Shown one piece after another: positions 51,226 to 59,852 of a DNA stretch of 64,000 nt (positions within the stretch are counted from its first letter, which is position 1; each line of letters opens with the position of its first letter). Made by a program: the position numbers and the translations under genes. Where the stretch lies: NCBI RefSeq assembly GCF_001499965.1, contig NZ_LQIT01000036.1, forward strand, positions 1-64,000, read 5' to 3'. The DNA is from Mycobacterium sp. GA-2829. Its GTDB lineage: Bacteria > Actinomycetota > Actinomycetes > Mycobacteriales > Mycobacteriaceae. Below the pieces are notes generated by a model. That model was not told the origin of the DNA and did no database searches. It was given only the letters and a program-made list of their open reading frames with translations.

Positions 51226-52313
51226 GCGGCCGAACGCTCTTCGATCAGCCGATACACCGCGGCGGTGTCGGCTCCCAGCCCGGATGCGGGAGCGCCGGGC
51301 CGCGGCCGCCGGCACGGCACGTCGACGCTGCCGGCGGGCACCGCCGCATTGGTGGCCGCGACGGCGGCCATCGAGAGTTCGACCAGTTCGCCGCCCCCGC
51401 GCCCCAGGGATGCGACCACCGCGTGCGCGGCTTCCAGACCGGTGAGCGGATCGGCGATCGCATCGCCGACGAACACCGGTTCGTCGGTGGAGCCACCGAC
51501 CAGACCGCCCGCCACGGCGGCGTCGTCGCCGAACGCCACCCAGTCGGCGCACTCCCCCGTCGTGCCGTATCCGGTGATCCGCACCCAGACCCGGCCGTCG
51601 CGCGCGGGAGCCGCGTCGGGCCCCAGGCCCCGCCGCACCAGCGCGGCGGGGCGGGAGCCTTCGATGACGACGTCGGCGACCGCGAGGAGCGCCCGCAGTT
51701 CTGCACTGTCCAAACCTACTGCCATACAGAGTTTTCCGGCGTTCATCCAGTCGAAGAACTCGGTCGATCCGCCGCGGGTGCCGTCCGGCCGGGCCGGGCT
51801 CTCCACCTTGACCACGGTCGCGCCTGCGCGGGCGAGCAGCCTGCCGAGCAGCGGTCCGGCCCACATCGACGCCAGTTCGACCACCACCAGATCGCGCCAG
51901 GGCCGCGGCGGGGCGGCGGCGCCGATCCGGCTGACGGCGGGCGGTGCGGGGGCGGTCTCGCCGAGCACGGCGGCGGGCATGCCGAGCAGGCGGGCGCGTG
52001 CGACGGCGGCGGCGGCCTCCTGGCTGCGGGCCCACGCGGCGATCGCCGGCCAGGGATCCTCGACGGCGTCGACCTCGAGCAGGGCGGGCACCGCGGCGAG
52101 GTCGTCGGCGCGGGAGAGCGTGAGCGCGCACCAGCGGTCCCGCGCTCTCAGTAACCGGGTCGCGCCGCCCGCCGAAACCTGGTCCGGTACCGGCAGATCG
52201 AGCAGCGCGGCGCGTCCGGTCAGCAGCTCGGGGACGTCGACGTCGACGGGCAGCGCCGCTGCGGTGCGCGCGGCGCGGTCGAGCACCGCTGCCGGGATCG
52301 CGAACGCAGACAC
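51219..52313 (-). CDS. CoA-transferase family III (CaiB/BaiF), apparently permuted domain order
   Basis: This is a 364-residue protein. From about residue 130 it has the normal CaiB N-terminal signature: LVVVELASMWAGPLLGRLLA, GATVVKVESPARPDGTR and later ITGYGTTGECADWVAFGDDA with the expected catalytic Asp. The first 125 residues (ALTLSRADDLAAVPALLEVD, AVARARLLGMPAAVLGE) look like the C-terminal part of the family, so the domain order seems swapped relative to ordinary CaiB enzymes. The GTG at 52313 is chosen. It probably transfers CoA between acyl-CoA and a free acid. It overlaps the amidohydrolase gene by 7 bases. Confidence 0.75.
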   Translation of the reverse strand: MSAFAIPAAVLDRAARTAAALPVDVDVPELLTGRAALLDLPVPDQVSAGGATRLLRARDRWCALTLSRADDLAAVPALLEVDAVEDPWPAIAAWARSQEAAAAVARARLLGMPAAVLGETAPAPPAVSRIGAAAPPRPWRDLVVVELASMWAGPLLGRLLARAGATVVKVESPARPDGTRGGSTEFFDWMNAGKLCMAVGLDSAELRALLAVADVVIEGSRPAALVRRGLGPDAAPARDGRVWVRITGYGTTGECADWVAFGDDAAVAGGLVGGSTDEPVFVGDAIADPLTGLEAAHAVVASLGRGGGELVELSMAAVAATNAAVPAGSVDVPCRRPRPGAPASGLGADTAAVYRLIEERSAAC

Positions 52314-52333
52314 GCCCCCATTGTGGCCCGCGG

Positions 52334-53332
52334 TCAGAACTGCAGGGCGGTGAACCTCCAGTCGAGCACCTGCCGGTCCTCGTCGGCGCCGGCGGCGTAG
52401 ACCAGCGAGCGCAGCTGCAGCACGCCACCCCGCCCGTCGGGTAACGGCGTCGCGGCATCGACGTGCAGTTCGCTGTAGAGGGTGTCGCCCTCGTGCACCG
52501 GTCCGGTGTGGTCGCACGACTCCCACGCCAGCACCGTGACGAGATCCGGCAGCAACCGGGTCACCTGCGCCAGCGCGAGACCGATCGTGTGCCCGCCGTA
52601 CACCAGCCGACGCCCGCCTCCGATACGTAAATCATGGTGGGTGGCGGCGATGTTCAGGGTCAGCCGGGCGAGCTCGGGGGCGCTGCTGACCACGTCGGCG
52701 GTGCTGTGCAGCACCGTACCTGCCACTGCGGGGTCGAAGGACGACGACGGCACCCGGCCGCGGTAGGCCTCGGCATCCCAACCGGCGGTCGGGTCGGGTG
52801 TGGGCGTCTCGGCGCCGATGGTCGACAGATCGTCGGCGTGGCCGGTGTCGGGGGCGCCGTCGCGCAGCGGCAGCATCGCGCAGCGGTGGAAGTCGAGTAC
52901 CAGGCGGCCGAGCTGGTCGACGGTCGTCATCCGCAGCGCCGCCAGCCCGGTCCTGGCGCGCCCGGGTTTGGCCGAGTTCTGCTTCAACCCGACCACCTCG
53001 GTGCGGGTGAACAGGCTGTCGCCGATGACGGGATACCGGTGGAACGCCAGGCCGCGGTAGAACAGGTTGGCCTTGACTCGCTGCGTCACCAGCGTCGACT
53101 GGCCGATCGCGACATCGCAGACGAGCGCCGGATGGGCCAGCGCGCCGGGCGCCCCCGTCACCGCCGCGGCGAGTTCCGCGTCGAGCGCCAACCGCAGCCG
53201 GTCCCCCAGGATCGACTGATGCACGGCGGCCGCGCCCGCGGTCAGCGTCATCGTCGGCGCGGAGTCGAACACCTGCCCGTGCGCGAGGTCGTCGAAATAG
53301 GGACCACCGGCGATATGGCCGTACAAAGTCAC
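52334..53332 (-). CDS. MaoC-like dehydratase protein
   Basis: This is a 332-residue double-hotdog protein. The C-terminal half carries GGRRLVYGGHTIGLALAQVT, the R-hydratase-like MaoC motif with Asp/His expected earlier (PYFDDLAHGQVFDSAP in the N-terminal half). It would hydrate an enoyl-CoA or related ester. The GTG at 53332 is the most likely start. It is 20 bases upstream of the CoA-transferase gene on the same strand and divergent from the fadE remnant. The set resembles a short acyl-CoA degradation operon. Confidence 0.75.
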   Translation of the reverse strand: MTLYGHIAGGPYFDDLAHGQVFDSAPTMTLTAGAAAVHQSILGDRLRLALDAELAAAVTGAPGALAHPALVCDVAIGQSTLVTQRVKANLFYRGLAFHRYPVIGDSLFTRTEVVGLKQNSAKPGRARTGLAALRMTTVDQLGRLVLDFHRCAMLPLRDGAPDTGHADDLSTIGAETPTPDPTAGWDAEAYRGRVPSSSFDPAVAGTVLHSTADVVSSAPELARLTLNIAATHHDLRIGGGRRLVYGGHTIGLALAQVTRLLPDLVTVLAWESCDHTGPVHEGDTLYSELHVDAATPLPDGRGGVLQLRSLVYAAGADEDRQVLDWRFTALQF

Positions 53333-53369
53333 AGCCGCACATGCTGGCAGCGGACTGGTGAGTGTGTCA

Positions 53370-53707
53370 ATGAGTGAAGAAGAGACCCTGCTCGTCGAGA
53401 CGGTCCGCACGTTCGTGGACCGCGACGTCAAGCCGACATGGCGACCAAGCTGACCGCCGACCGCCAGCTCACGCTCTATGCCGCCGAACGCTACGACAGC
53501 GGTGAGCGCGCCGACATGGAGGCCGGGATGGCGAAGCTGTTCGCCTCCGAGGTCGCGATGGAGATCGCGCTCAACACGGTCCGCATCCACGGCGGTTACG
53601 GCTACTCATGCGAGTTCGACGTCGAGCGGTACTTCCGCGACGCCCCGCTGATGATCGTCGGCGAGGGCACCAACGAGATCCAGCGCAACGTGATCGCCGC
53701 GAGATGA
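53370..53707 (+). pseudogene. Acyl-CoA dehydrogenase pseudogene with large internal deletion
   Basis: The first frame (53370-53453) encodes a normal dehydrogenase N-terminus, MSEEETLLVETVRTFVDRDV then stop. A second frame (53438-53707) encodes the last 89 residues of such an enzyme, from MATKLTADRQLTLYAAERYD through RIHGGYGYSCEFDVERYF to GEGTNEIQRNVIAAR. Roughly 260 central residues, with the FAD-binding middle domain and catalytic base region, are missing, and the join is out of frame. The remnant fits the deletion of about 0.8 kb from a once functional gene divergent from MaoC. Confidence 0.85.
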
Positions 53708-53710
53708 AGC

Positions 53711-53759
53711 GATTTCGGTGTACCTGGTTGCGGTGAGCGCAACCAACGACACCGAAATC
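53711..53759. repeat. Palindromic repeat, copy A
   Basis: The outer arms are GATTTCGGTGT (53711-53721) and ACACCGAAATC (53749-53759). The inner arms are GGTTGCG (53726-53732) and CGCAACC (53738-53744). It sits between the fadE pseudogene and the XRE gene's stop. A near-identical copy occurs at 55426-55474. Confidence 0.85.
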
Positions 53760-53761
53760 AC

Positions 53762-54583
53762 TCAGTCGACCGCGGCGGTGGCGGCGATACTGCCGAGGAG
53801 TTTGAGCGCATCGGCACTCGGGCCGGCCGGCTCGGCGTCGTAGACCACGAGTTCCTGTCCCGGCGCGGACCGCACGTCGAAGGTCTGCATGGTCAGTTCG
53901 AGCACACCGACCTGCGGATGACGGAAAATCTTGCTCGCCAACGATTTCCCGCGCGCCTCGTGACGTTCCCACAGTTCACGGAACTCGACGCTGGTGTTCA
54001 GCAGTTCGGCGAGTACCGCCTGCACCCGCGAATCCGTCGGTGCGGCAGCGTGATTGAGCCGAAAGCCCGCGACGGCGTTCGCGGCGATCTCGGCCCAGTC
54101 GATGTAGAACTCGCGGGCGCGCGGTTCACCGAACGTCAGCAGCATCAGATTCCCACCCGCACCGAAGTCACCGAACAGCGCCTCGGCCAACGGGTTCGCC
54201 GCGAGCACGTCGTAGGCCCGGTTGTAGACGAGGGCGGGGTTGTCCGGCCAGGTCGCCATCAGTCGCAGCAGCGCCGGGTCGACGCGATCCGGTGCCGCCG
54301 ACGCCTGCAGGCGTGGCGCCAGCCCGGCGAGCCGGAACAGGTGCCGGTGGCCGTCGTGGTCCAGGCGCAACGCGCCCGCCAGCGCATCGAGCACCGCGGC
54401 CGACGGTGACCGTTCCCGGCCCTGTTCGAGACGCACGTAGTAGTCGACGCTCAACCCGGCCAGCCAGGCGACCTCCTCGCGGCGCAGACCGGGCACCCGG
54501 CGGAGCCCGGTCGACACCAGCCCGGCGTCGGCGGGCTGTACCTGGGCCCGCCGGGCGCGCAGGAAGTCGCCGAGTTCGGACAT
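53762..54583 (-). CDS. XRE-family HTH regulator (MmyB-like)
   Basis: This is a 273-residue regulator. The N-terminal HTH (about 10-75) reads GLRREEVAWLAGLSVDYYVR then LEQGRERSPS, the diagnostic start of MmyB-type actinobacterial XRE proteins. The C-terminal half is the MmyB ligand-binding-like domain with PALVYNRAYDVLAANPLAEA. ATG 54583. It is divergent from the SDR gene with a 100-base shared promoter, and such XRE/SDR pairs are common: the regulator usually controls the dehydrogenase. Its stop lies 2 bases past repeat copy A. Confidence 0.88.
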   Translation of the reverse strand: MSELGDFLRARRAQVQPADAGLVSTGLRRVPGLRREEVAWLAGLSVDYYVRLEQGRERSPSAAVLDALAGALRLDHDGHRHLFRLAGLAPRLQASAAPDRVDPALLRLMATWPDNPALVYNRAYDVLAANPLAEALFGDFGAGGNLMLLTFGEPRAREFYIDWAEIAANAVAGFRLNHAAAPTDSRVQAVLAELLNTSVEFRELWERHEARGKSLASKIFRHPQVGVLELTMQTFDVRSAPGQELVVYDAEPAGPSADALKLLGSIAATAAVD

Positions 54584-54683
54584 ACGCCCACGATATGTGC
54601 GCGGCGGCGCGGGTGCCTGGGTGCGCTGCACCCAGGAACCCGGCGTCCTGGTAGCGCGGTCGCGTCCGCCCCAGGCTGGGGAC

Positions 54684-55415
54684 ATGACTGAATCGAAGAT
54701 CATCCTCGTCACCGGCGCGAGCAGCGGTATCGGCGCCGCCGCCGCCGTCCACCTCGCCCGTGCCGGCCACCACGTCGTGGCGGGTGCCCGCCGCGAGGAC
54801 CGGCTGCGCGAACTCCTCGACAGCGCGGGCGACCTCGGCACGGGCACCCTGTCGGTGCGCCGCCTCGACGTCACCGACCGCGCCGACATGACCGCGTTCG
54901 TCGACGACGCGGTGGCCGCCCACGGCCGCGTCGACGTCATCGTCAACAATGCCGGCATCATGCCGCTGTCCCGGCTGGACGCCCTGCTGGTGGACCAGTG
55001 GGACGCGATGATCGACGTCAACGTCCGCGGCCTGCTGCACGGCATCGCCGCGGCGCTCCCCCACTTTCAGCGCCTGGGCGGCGGGCATTTCGTCACCGTC
55101 GCGTCGATCGGGGCGCACGAGGTGGTGCCGACGGCCGCCGTCTACAGCGCCACCAAGTTCGCCGCATGGGCGATCACAGAAGGTCTGCGCCAGGAGTCCG
55201 ACCCGTCGATCCGGGTGACGACGGTGTCACCCGGCGTGGTCGAATCCGAACTCGCCGACACCATCACCGATCCGACCGCGGCCGCCGCCATGACGGAGTA
55301 CCGCGCCGCGGCGATCCCACCCGAGGCGATCGCCCGTGCCGTGGCCTACGCGGTCGACGAGTCGCCCGAGGTGGACGTCAACGAGGTGATCGTGCGGCCC
55401 GCACGGCAACGCTGA
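54684..55415 (+). CDS. Short-chain dehydrogenase/reductase
   Basis: This is a 243-residue classical SDR. TGASSGIG (10-17) binds NAD(P), NNAG is in VNNAGIMPLSRLDA, and the catalytic Ser/Tyr/Lys are in VASIGAHEVVPTAAVYSATK. The family is often an oxidoreductase of aldehydes, ketones or quinones; the substrate is not predictable. ATG 54684 follows a GGGGA site. It is the probable target gene of the divergent XRE regulator. Repeat copy B follows its stop. Confidence 0.88.
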   Translation: MTESKIILVTGASSGIGAAAAVHLARAGHHVVAGARREDRLRELLDSAGDLGTGTLSVRRLDVTDRADMTAFVDDAVAAHGRVDVIVNNAGIMPLSRLDALLVDQWDAMIDVNVRGLLHGIAAALPHFQRLGGGHFVTVASIGAHEVVPTAAVYSATKFAAWAITEGLRQESDPSIRVTTVSPGVVESELADTITDPTAAAAMTEYRAAAIPPEAIARAVAYAVDESPEVDVNEVIVRPARQR

Positions 55416-55425
55416 CTGCTGCTGC

Positions 55426-55474
55426 GATTTCGGTGCAGTTGGTTGCGCTCAGCGCAACCAAAGACACCGAAATC
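55426..55474. repeat. Palindromic repeat, copy B
   Basis: The outer arms are GATTTCGGTG (55426-55435) and CACCGAAATC (55465-55474). The inner arms TTGGTTGCGCT and AGCGCAACCAA are perfect with one central base (55439-55461). It is almost the same sequence as copy A 1.7 kb earlier. It contains the first two bases of the stop codon of the neighbouring hydratase gene (reverse strand, 55473-55475). Confidence 0.87.
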
Positions 55475-56357
55475 ACTCGACGGCGTCGACCAATCCCCAC
55501 CGCACGGCGGTCGTCGCGTCCAGCGTGCGACCCGACAGCACCAGATACCCGGTGCGCCAACGACCGATCCGGCGGGTGATGCTGACGGTGCCGCCTGCGC
55601 CGGGGATGAGCCCGAGACCCAGTTCGGGCAGCCCGAACACCGCATCGGGTGCGCTGACGATCCACCCGCAGTACGCCGCCATCTCGAGCCCGCTGCCCAG
55701 CACCTGACCGTGCACCCGCGCCCGGCAGCGGGCACCGAGCCGCGCGGTCAGTTCGTCGAGCGCGAGGGCGGGGCTGTGCCGGGTGCGCGCGAGGTGTGCG
55801 GTGGCGGGGTCGTCGAAGCTGCCGAATTCGGCGAGATCGCCTCCGCTGCAGAAGGATCGGCCCGCGCCGGTCAGCACGACCTCGTTGATCGAGGGATCGA
55901 GCCGGGCGACCTCGAGGGCCTCGAGCAGGGCCGCGCGGGCGTCGGTGGAGAATGCGTTGTGCCGCTGCGGACGATTGAACTCGACGTGCAGGATGTCGCC
56001 GATCCTGCTGGCGCGCACCGGTTCCGGCAGCACAGGGACGGTCGCGGGCCCGCGTTCGGCGAGCCAGCGCGCGAACTCCGGGCCGGACTGCAGCGTGGAG
56101 TACGCCAGGGATTCGGTCACCACACCGGCGCGGGTGGGCGCGCCGGGGTGGAACGCGCGCAGTACGTCGTCGCAGACCGCCGCGGCCTGCGGCCACCGAG
56201 CGCACCGGTCCTTCAGTTCGTCGAGCGTGCGCGACACCGAGTCGACGGTGACCACCCGCAGGTCGTCGTTCGGCGCCTCGGTGAGCGTGAACGCCGCGGC
56301 GTCGCTGGGGGTGTCGACACCGACGACGATGCCCGCCGGCAGCTCGACGGTGCCCAC
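55473..56357 (-). CDS. Enoyl-CoA hydratase/isomerase family protein with N-terminal extension
   Basis: This is a 294-residue protein. The crotonase domain begins only at about residue 115 (IGDILHVEFNRPQRHNAFST). It has TGAGRSFCSGGDLAEFGSF for CoA/oxyanion contacts and GLELAAY-type GSGLEMAAYCGW. The first 110 residues (VVTVDSVSRTLDELKDRCAR) are not typical crotonase and have no recognised motif. GTG 56357 is 1 base after the synthetase stop, so the two form an operon. The extension may mediate assembly; the substrate is unknown. Confidence 0.8.
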   Translation of the reverse strand: MGTVELPAGIVVGVDTPSDAAAFTLTEAPNDDLRVVTVDSVSRTLDELKDRCARWPQAAAVCDDVLRAFHPGAPTRAGVVTESLAYSTLQSGPEFARWLAERGPATVPVLPEPVRASRIGDILHVEFNRPQRHNAFSTDARAALLEALEVARLDPSINEVVLTGAGRSFCSGGDLAEFGSFDDPATAHLARTRHSPALALDELTARLGARCRARVHGQVLGSGLEMAAYCGWIVSAPDAVFGLPELGLGLIPGAGGTVSITRRIGRWRTGYLVLSGRTLDATTAVRWGLVDAVE

Positions 56358-56358
56358 G

Positions 56359-57879
56359 CTACGAGTACTTCTCGATGAGCTCCTGCTTGTAGAGCTTGCC
56401 GGTGTCGGTGCGCGGCAGCTGCGGCTCGAACGAGATCGACCGCGGACACTTGTAATGCGCCAGTCGATCTCGCAGCCAGGACAGCAGTTCGTCGGCGAAG
56501 GCTTCGGTGGCGTCGGCCGGATCGACGGTCTGCACGACGGCCTTCACGCGCTGCCCCATCTCGTCGTCGGGCACCCCGAACACCGCGGCGTCCATCACCT
56601 TCGGATGGGTGACCAACATGTTCTCGGCCTCCTGCGGGTAGATGTTCACCCCGCCGGAGATGATCATGTGGTGACGGCGATCGGTGAGGTAGAGGAAGCC
56701 CTCCTCGTCGAGATAACCGATGTCCCCCACGGTCTTCCAGCCCTTCGGATGCCGTGAGGAGGCCGTCTTCTCCGGATCGTTGAGATACTCGAAGTCGTAG
56801 CCGCCCTCGAAGTAGATCTCACCGGCTTGGCCGGGCGGCAGCTCCTCACCGTCTTCGCCGACGATGTGCAGCACACCGGTCAGCGGCCTGCCGACCGAAC
56901 CCGGGTGGGTCAACCAGTCTTCGGCGGTGATCAGCGTCGAACCGTGCGCCTCGGAAGAGGCGTAGTACTCGTCGACGATCGGGCCCCACCAGTCGATCAT
57001 CTGCTTCTTGATCTCCACCGGGCACGGGGCGGCCGCGTGCATGACCCGCTGCAGGCTCGACACGTCGTACGAATTGCGCACCGAATCCGGCAGTTTCAGC
57101 ATCCGAGTGAACATCACCGGGACGAATTGACCGTGCGTGACGCGGTGTTTGGCGATCGCGTCCAGACAGCCCTCGGCGTCGAACTTCTCCAATACAACCG
57201 TGGTGATGCCGCCGGCCTGCGTCTGCATCGACCACACCGACGGTGCGGTGTGGTACAGCGGGGCGGGGCTGAGGTACACGGCGTCGGGGTGCATCCAGAA
57301 CTCCACGAGCATCGCCATCATGCCGGGCACTTCCGACGGCGGCAGGTGCGGCAGCTCGCGTTTGATGCCCTTCGGGCGGCCGGTCGTGCCCGACGAGTAC
57401 TGCAGCAGGTCGCCGTCGATCTCATCGGCGATGGGGGTGTCCGGTTTGTCGGCGACGCAGTCGGGGTAACGCTGCCAGCCGTCGAGCTCGCCGTCGGCGA
57501 TCAGCCGCAGCGCGGGCAGACCGCCGGGCAGTTCGGCCGCCAGACCCGCGAGGGTGTCGACGAGCTTGGCGGAACCGACGATCGCCTTGGCGCCGCTGTT
57601 GTCGACGATGTAGGCGACCTCGGCCGCGGTGAGGTGGGTGTTGATCGGCACGTAGTACAGGCCGCTGCGCCGTGCTGCCCACATCACGGCGTGGAAGTGC
57701 TCGTTGTTCTCCATGAGGATCGCGACGGCGTCGCCCTCGACCAGACCCGAGTCCCGGAACAGGTGGGCCAGGCGGTTGGCCCGCGCCTCGAGCTCGCCGA
57801 ACGTCACGACGGTGCCCGAGGGATGCAGGATGATGGCGGGTTTGTCGGGGGTGGCAACAGCGGTGTCGCGGATCTGCAT
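56359..57879 (-). CDS. fadD4: Acyl-CoA synthetase, FadD4-like
   Basis: This is a 506-residue acyl-CoA synthetase. The motifs are YSSGTTGRPKGIKRE (phosphate loop), YYASSEAHG (adenine loop), LTDRRHHMIISGGVNIYP (hinge) and RTDTGKLYK (catalytic Lys). It has the usual family length. Gene order places it where FadD4 (Rv0214) sits in M. tuberculosis, close to pckA. It is co-transcribed with the hydratase gene downstream. The likely substrate is a fatty or cyclic acid; not specified by sequence. Confidence 0.85.
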   Translation of the reverse strand: MQIRDTAVATPDKPAIILHPSGTVVTFGELEARANRLAHLFRDSGLVEGDAVAILMENNEHFHAVMWAARRSGLYYVPINTHLTAAEVAYIVDNSGAKAIVGSAKLVDTLAGLAAELPGGLPALRLIADGELDGWQRYPDCVADKPDTPIADEIDGDLLQYSSGTTGRPKGIKRELPHLPPSEVPGMMAMLVEFWMHPDAVYLSPAPLYHTAPSVWSMQTQAGGITTVVLEKFDAEGCLDAIAKHRVTHGQFVPVMFTRMLKLPDSVRNSYDVSSLQRVMHAAAPCPVEIKKQMIDWWGPIVDEYYASSEAHGSTLITAEDWLTHPGSVGRPLTGVLHIVGEDGEELPPGQAGEIYFEGGYDFEYLNDPEKTASSRHPKGWKTVGDIGYLDEEGFLYLTDRRHHMIISGGVNIYPQEAENMLVTHPKVMDAAVFGVPDDEMGQRVKAVVQTVDPADATEAFADELLSWLRDRLAHYKCPRSISFEPQLPRTDTGKLYKQELIEKYS

Positions 57880-57974
57880 GCGCTGACTGTACTAAAAGTG
57901 AGTTGACAGGTGTCAAGAGTCTGGCTGTGACCGGCAACGCACGCTCAGATGACGGCGAGGGTGCGCAGAAAGCA

Positions 57975-58019
57975 CACCGCGAGCGGCGTGTCGGGGATCA
58001 GACACGCACGCTCGCGGTG
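57975..58019. terminator. Hairpin after pckA, putative terminator
   Basis: CACCGCGAGCGGCGTGTC (57975-57992) pairs with 58001-58019 with one bulge over the 8-base loop GGGGATCA. It lies directly downstream of the pckA stop on the minus strand and before the fadD4 start. It has no U-tract. Confidence 0.65.
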
Positions 58020-58025
58020 GAAGGG

Positions 58026-59852
58026 CTACGCCTCTTCGGCCAGGCGGTGCTTGAGGGCGTCGAACTCGTCCTTGATGCCGGTGGGCAGCTTCTCGCCGAC
58101 GAACTCGAACCACTCTTCGATGAGCGGCAGTTCCTCGCGCCACTCCTCGGGCTTGACCGCCAGCGCGGCGTCCACATCGGCCGGGTCGACGTCGAGACCC
58201 TCGAGGTCGAGGTCGGCGGCGGCCGGCACGATGCCGATCGGGGTGCTGCGGCCCTCGGCCTTGTGCTCGATGCGCTCGATGGCCCACTTCAGCACGCGGC
58301 TGTTCTCACCGAAGCCCGGCCACAGGAAGCGGCCGTCGTCGCCGCGACGGAACCAGTTCACGAAGAACACCGCGGGCATCTTCGACTCGTCGGCGTTCTT
58401 GCCGATGTCGATCCAGTGCTGGAAGTAGTCGCCGACGTTGTAGCCGAGGAACGGCAGCATCGCCATCGGGTCGCGGCGCACCGTGCCGACCTGACCCTCG
58501 GCAGCGGCCGTCGTCTCCGAGCCGAGCGTGGCACCGATGAAGACGCCGTGCTGCCAGTCGCGGGCCTGGGTGATCAGCGGAACCGTGGTCTTGCGGCGGC
58601 CGCCGAACAGGATCGCGGAGATCGGCACACCCTGCGGGTCGTCCCACTCCGGCGCCAGCGTCGGGCACTGGGCGATCGGGGTGCAGTACCGCGAGTTCGG
58701 ATGGGCGGCCTTCTCCTCCGACTCGGGCGTCCAGTCGTGGCCCTTCCAGTCGATCAGGTGCTGCGGGTCGCCCTCGAGGCCCTCCCACCACACGTCGCCC
58801 TCGTCGGTCAGCGCGACGTTGGTGAACACGGTGTTGCCCGCCGCGATCGTCTTCATCGCATTCGGGTTGGAGTCCCAGTTCGTGCCCGGCGCGACGCCGA
58901 AGAACCCGAACTCGGGGTTGGTGGCGTAGAGCCGGCCGTCCTTGCCGAACCGCATCCAGGCGATGTCGTCGCCGACCGTCTCGGCGCGCCAGCCCGGGAC
59001 GGTGGGCTGCAGCATCGCGAGGTTGGTCTTCCCGCACGCCGACGGGAACGCCGCCGCGATGTAGTAGGCCTTGTTCTCCGGGCTGATCAGCTTGAGGATC
59101 AGCATGTGCTCGGCGAGCCAGCCCTCGTCGTGCGCCATCGCCGAGGCGATGCGCAGCGAGTAGCACTTCTTGCCCAGCAGCGCGTTGCCGCCGTACCCCG
59201 AGCCGTAGCTCCAGATCTCGCGGGTCTCGGGGAAGTGGGTGATGTACTTCGTCTCGTTGCAGGGCCACGGCACGTCCTGCTGGCCCTGGGCCAGGGGGGC
59301 GCCCACCGAGTGCAGCGCCTTGACGAAGAACCCGTCGGTGCCCATCTTGTCCAGCGCGGCCTGACCCATCCGCGTCATCGTGCGCATCGAGATGACCACG
59401 TACTCCGAGTCGGTGATCTCCACGCCCAGCTTCGGGTCCTCGGCGTCGAGCGGGCCCATGCAGAACGGCACCACGTACAGGGTGCGGCCGCGCATACACC
59501 CGCGGTACAGGTCGGTCATGATCCCGCGCATCTCGGCCGGGTCCATCCAGTTGTTGGTGGGTCCGGCGTCGACCTCGCGTTCGGTGCAGATGAAGGTCCG
59601 CGACTCCACGCGCGCGACGTCCTTCGGATCCGACAGCGCGAGGTAGGAGTTGGGCTTCAGTTCGTCGTTGAGCTTGGTGAAGGTGCCGGCGTCGAGCAGC
59701 TGCTGGGTCAGTCGGCCGCACTCCTCCTCGGACCCGTCGGCGAACACCACCCGCTCCGGCTGGGTCAGCTCGGCGACCTCCCGAACCCAGTTCAGCAGTC
59801 CCTCGTGTTTGGTCGGCGCGGTGTCCAGACCCGGAATGGTGGCTGAAGTCAT
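58026..59852 (-). CDS. pckA: Phosphoenolpyruvate carboxykinase (GTP)
   Basis: This is the 608-residue GTP-dependent PEPCK, which interconverts oxaloacetate and PEP, the gluconeogenic entry from the TCA cycle. MTSATIPGLDTAP is the same start as the M. tuberculosis enzyme, so the ATG 59852 with GGAG upstream is preferred over the ATG 18 bases earlier. The P-loop FPSACGKTN (269-277) with the reactive Cys273 and FCMGP (130-134) are intact. It is a soluble cytosolic enzyme and would act on carbon from ICL2 products when growing on lipids or propionyl-CoA-yielding substrates. Confidence 0.95.
   Translation of the reverse strand: MTSATIPGLDTAPTKHEGLLNWVREVAELTQPERVVFADGSEEECGRLTQQLLDAGTFTKLNDELKPNSYLALSDPKDVARVESRTFICTEREVDAGPTNNWMDPAEMRGIMTDLYRGCMRGRTLYVVPFCMGPLDAEDPKLGVEITDSEYVVISMRTMTRMGQAALDKMGTDGFFVKALHSVGAPLAQGQQDVPWPCNETKYITHFPETREIWSYGSGYGGNALLGKKCYSLRIASAMAHDEGWLAEHMLILKLISPENKAYYIAAAFPSACGKTNLAMLQPTVPGWRAETVGDDIAWMRFGKDGRLYATNPEFGFFGVAPGTNWDSNPNAMKTIAAGNTVFTNVALTDEGDVWWEGLEGDPQHLIDWKGHDWTPESEEKAAHPNSRYCTPIAQCPTLAPEWDDPQGVPISAILFGGRRKTTVPLITQARDWQHGVFIGATLGSETTAAAEGQVGTVRRDPMAMLPFLGYNVGDYFQHWIDIGKNADESKMPAVFFVNWFRRGDDGRFLWPGFGENSRVLKWAIERIEHKAEGRSTPIGIVPAAADLDLEGLDVDPADVDAALAVKPEEWREELPLIEEWFEFVGEKLPTGIKDEFDALKHRLAEEA

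Noticed and set aside
57903..59846. 647-codon plus-strand frame opposite pckA
   Set aside because: Shadow of the well-supported pckA gene; composition is low-complexity Arg/Val/His.
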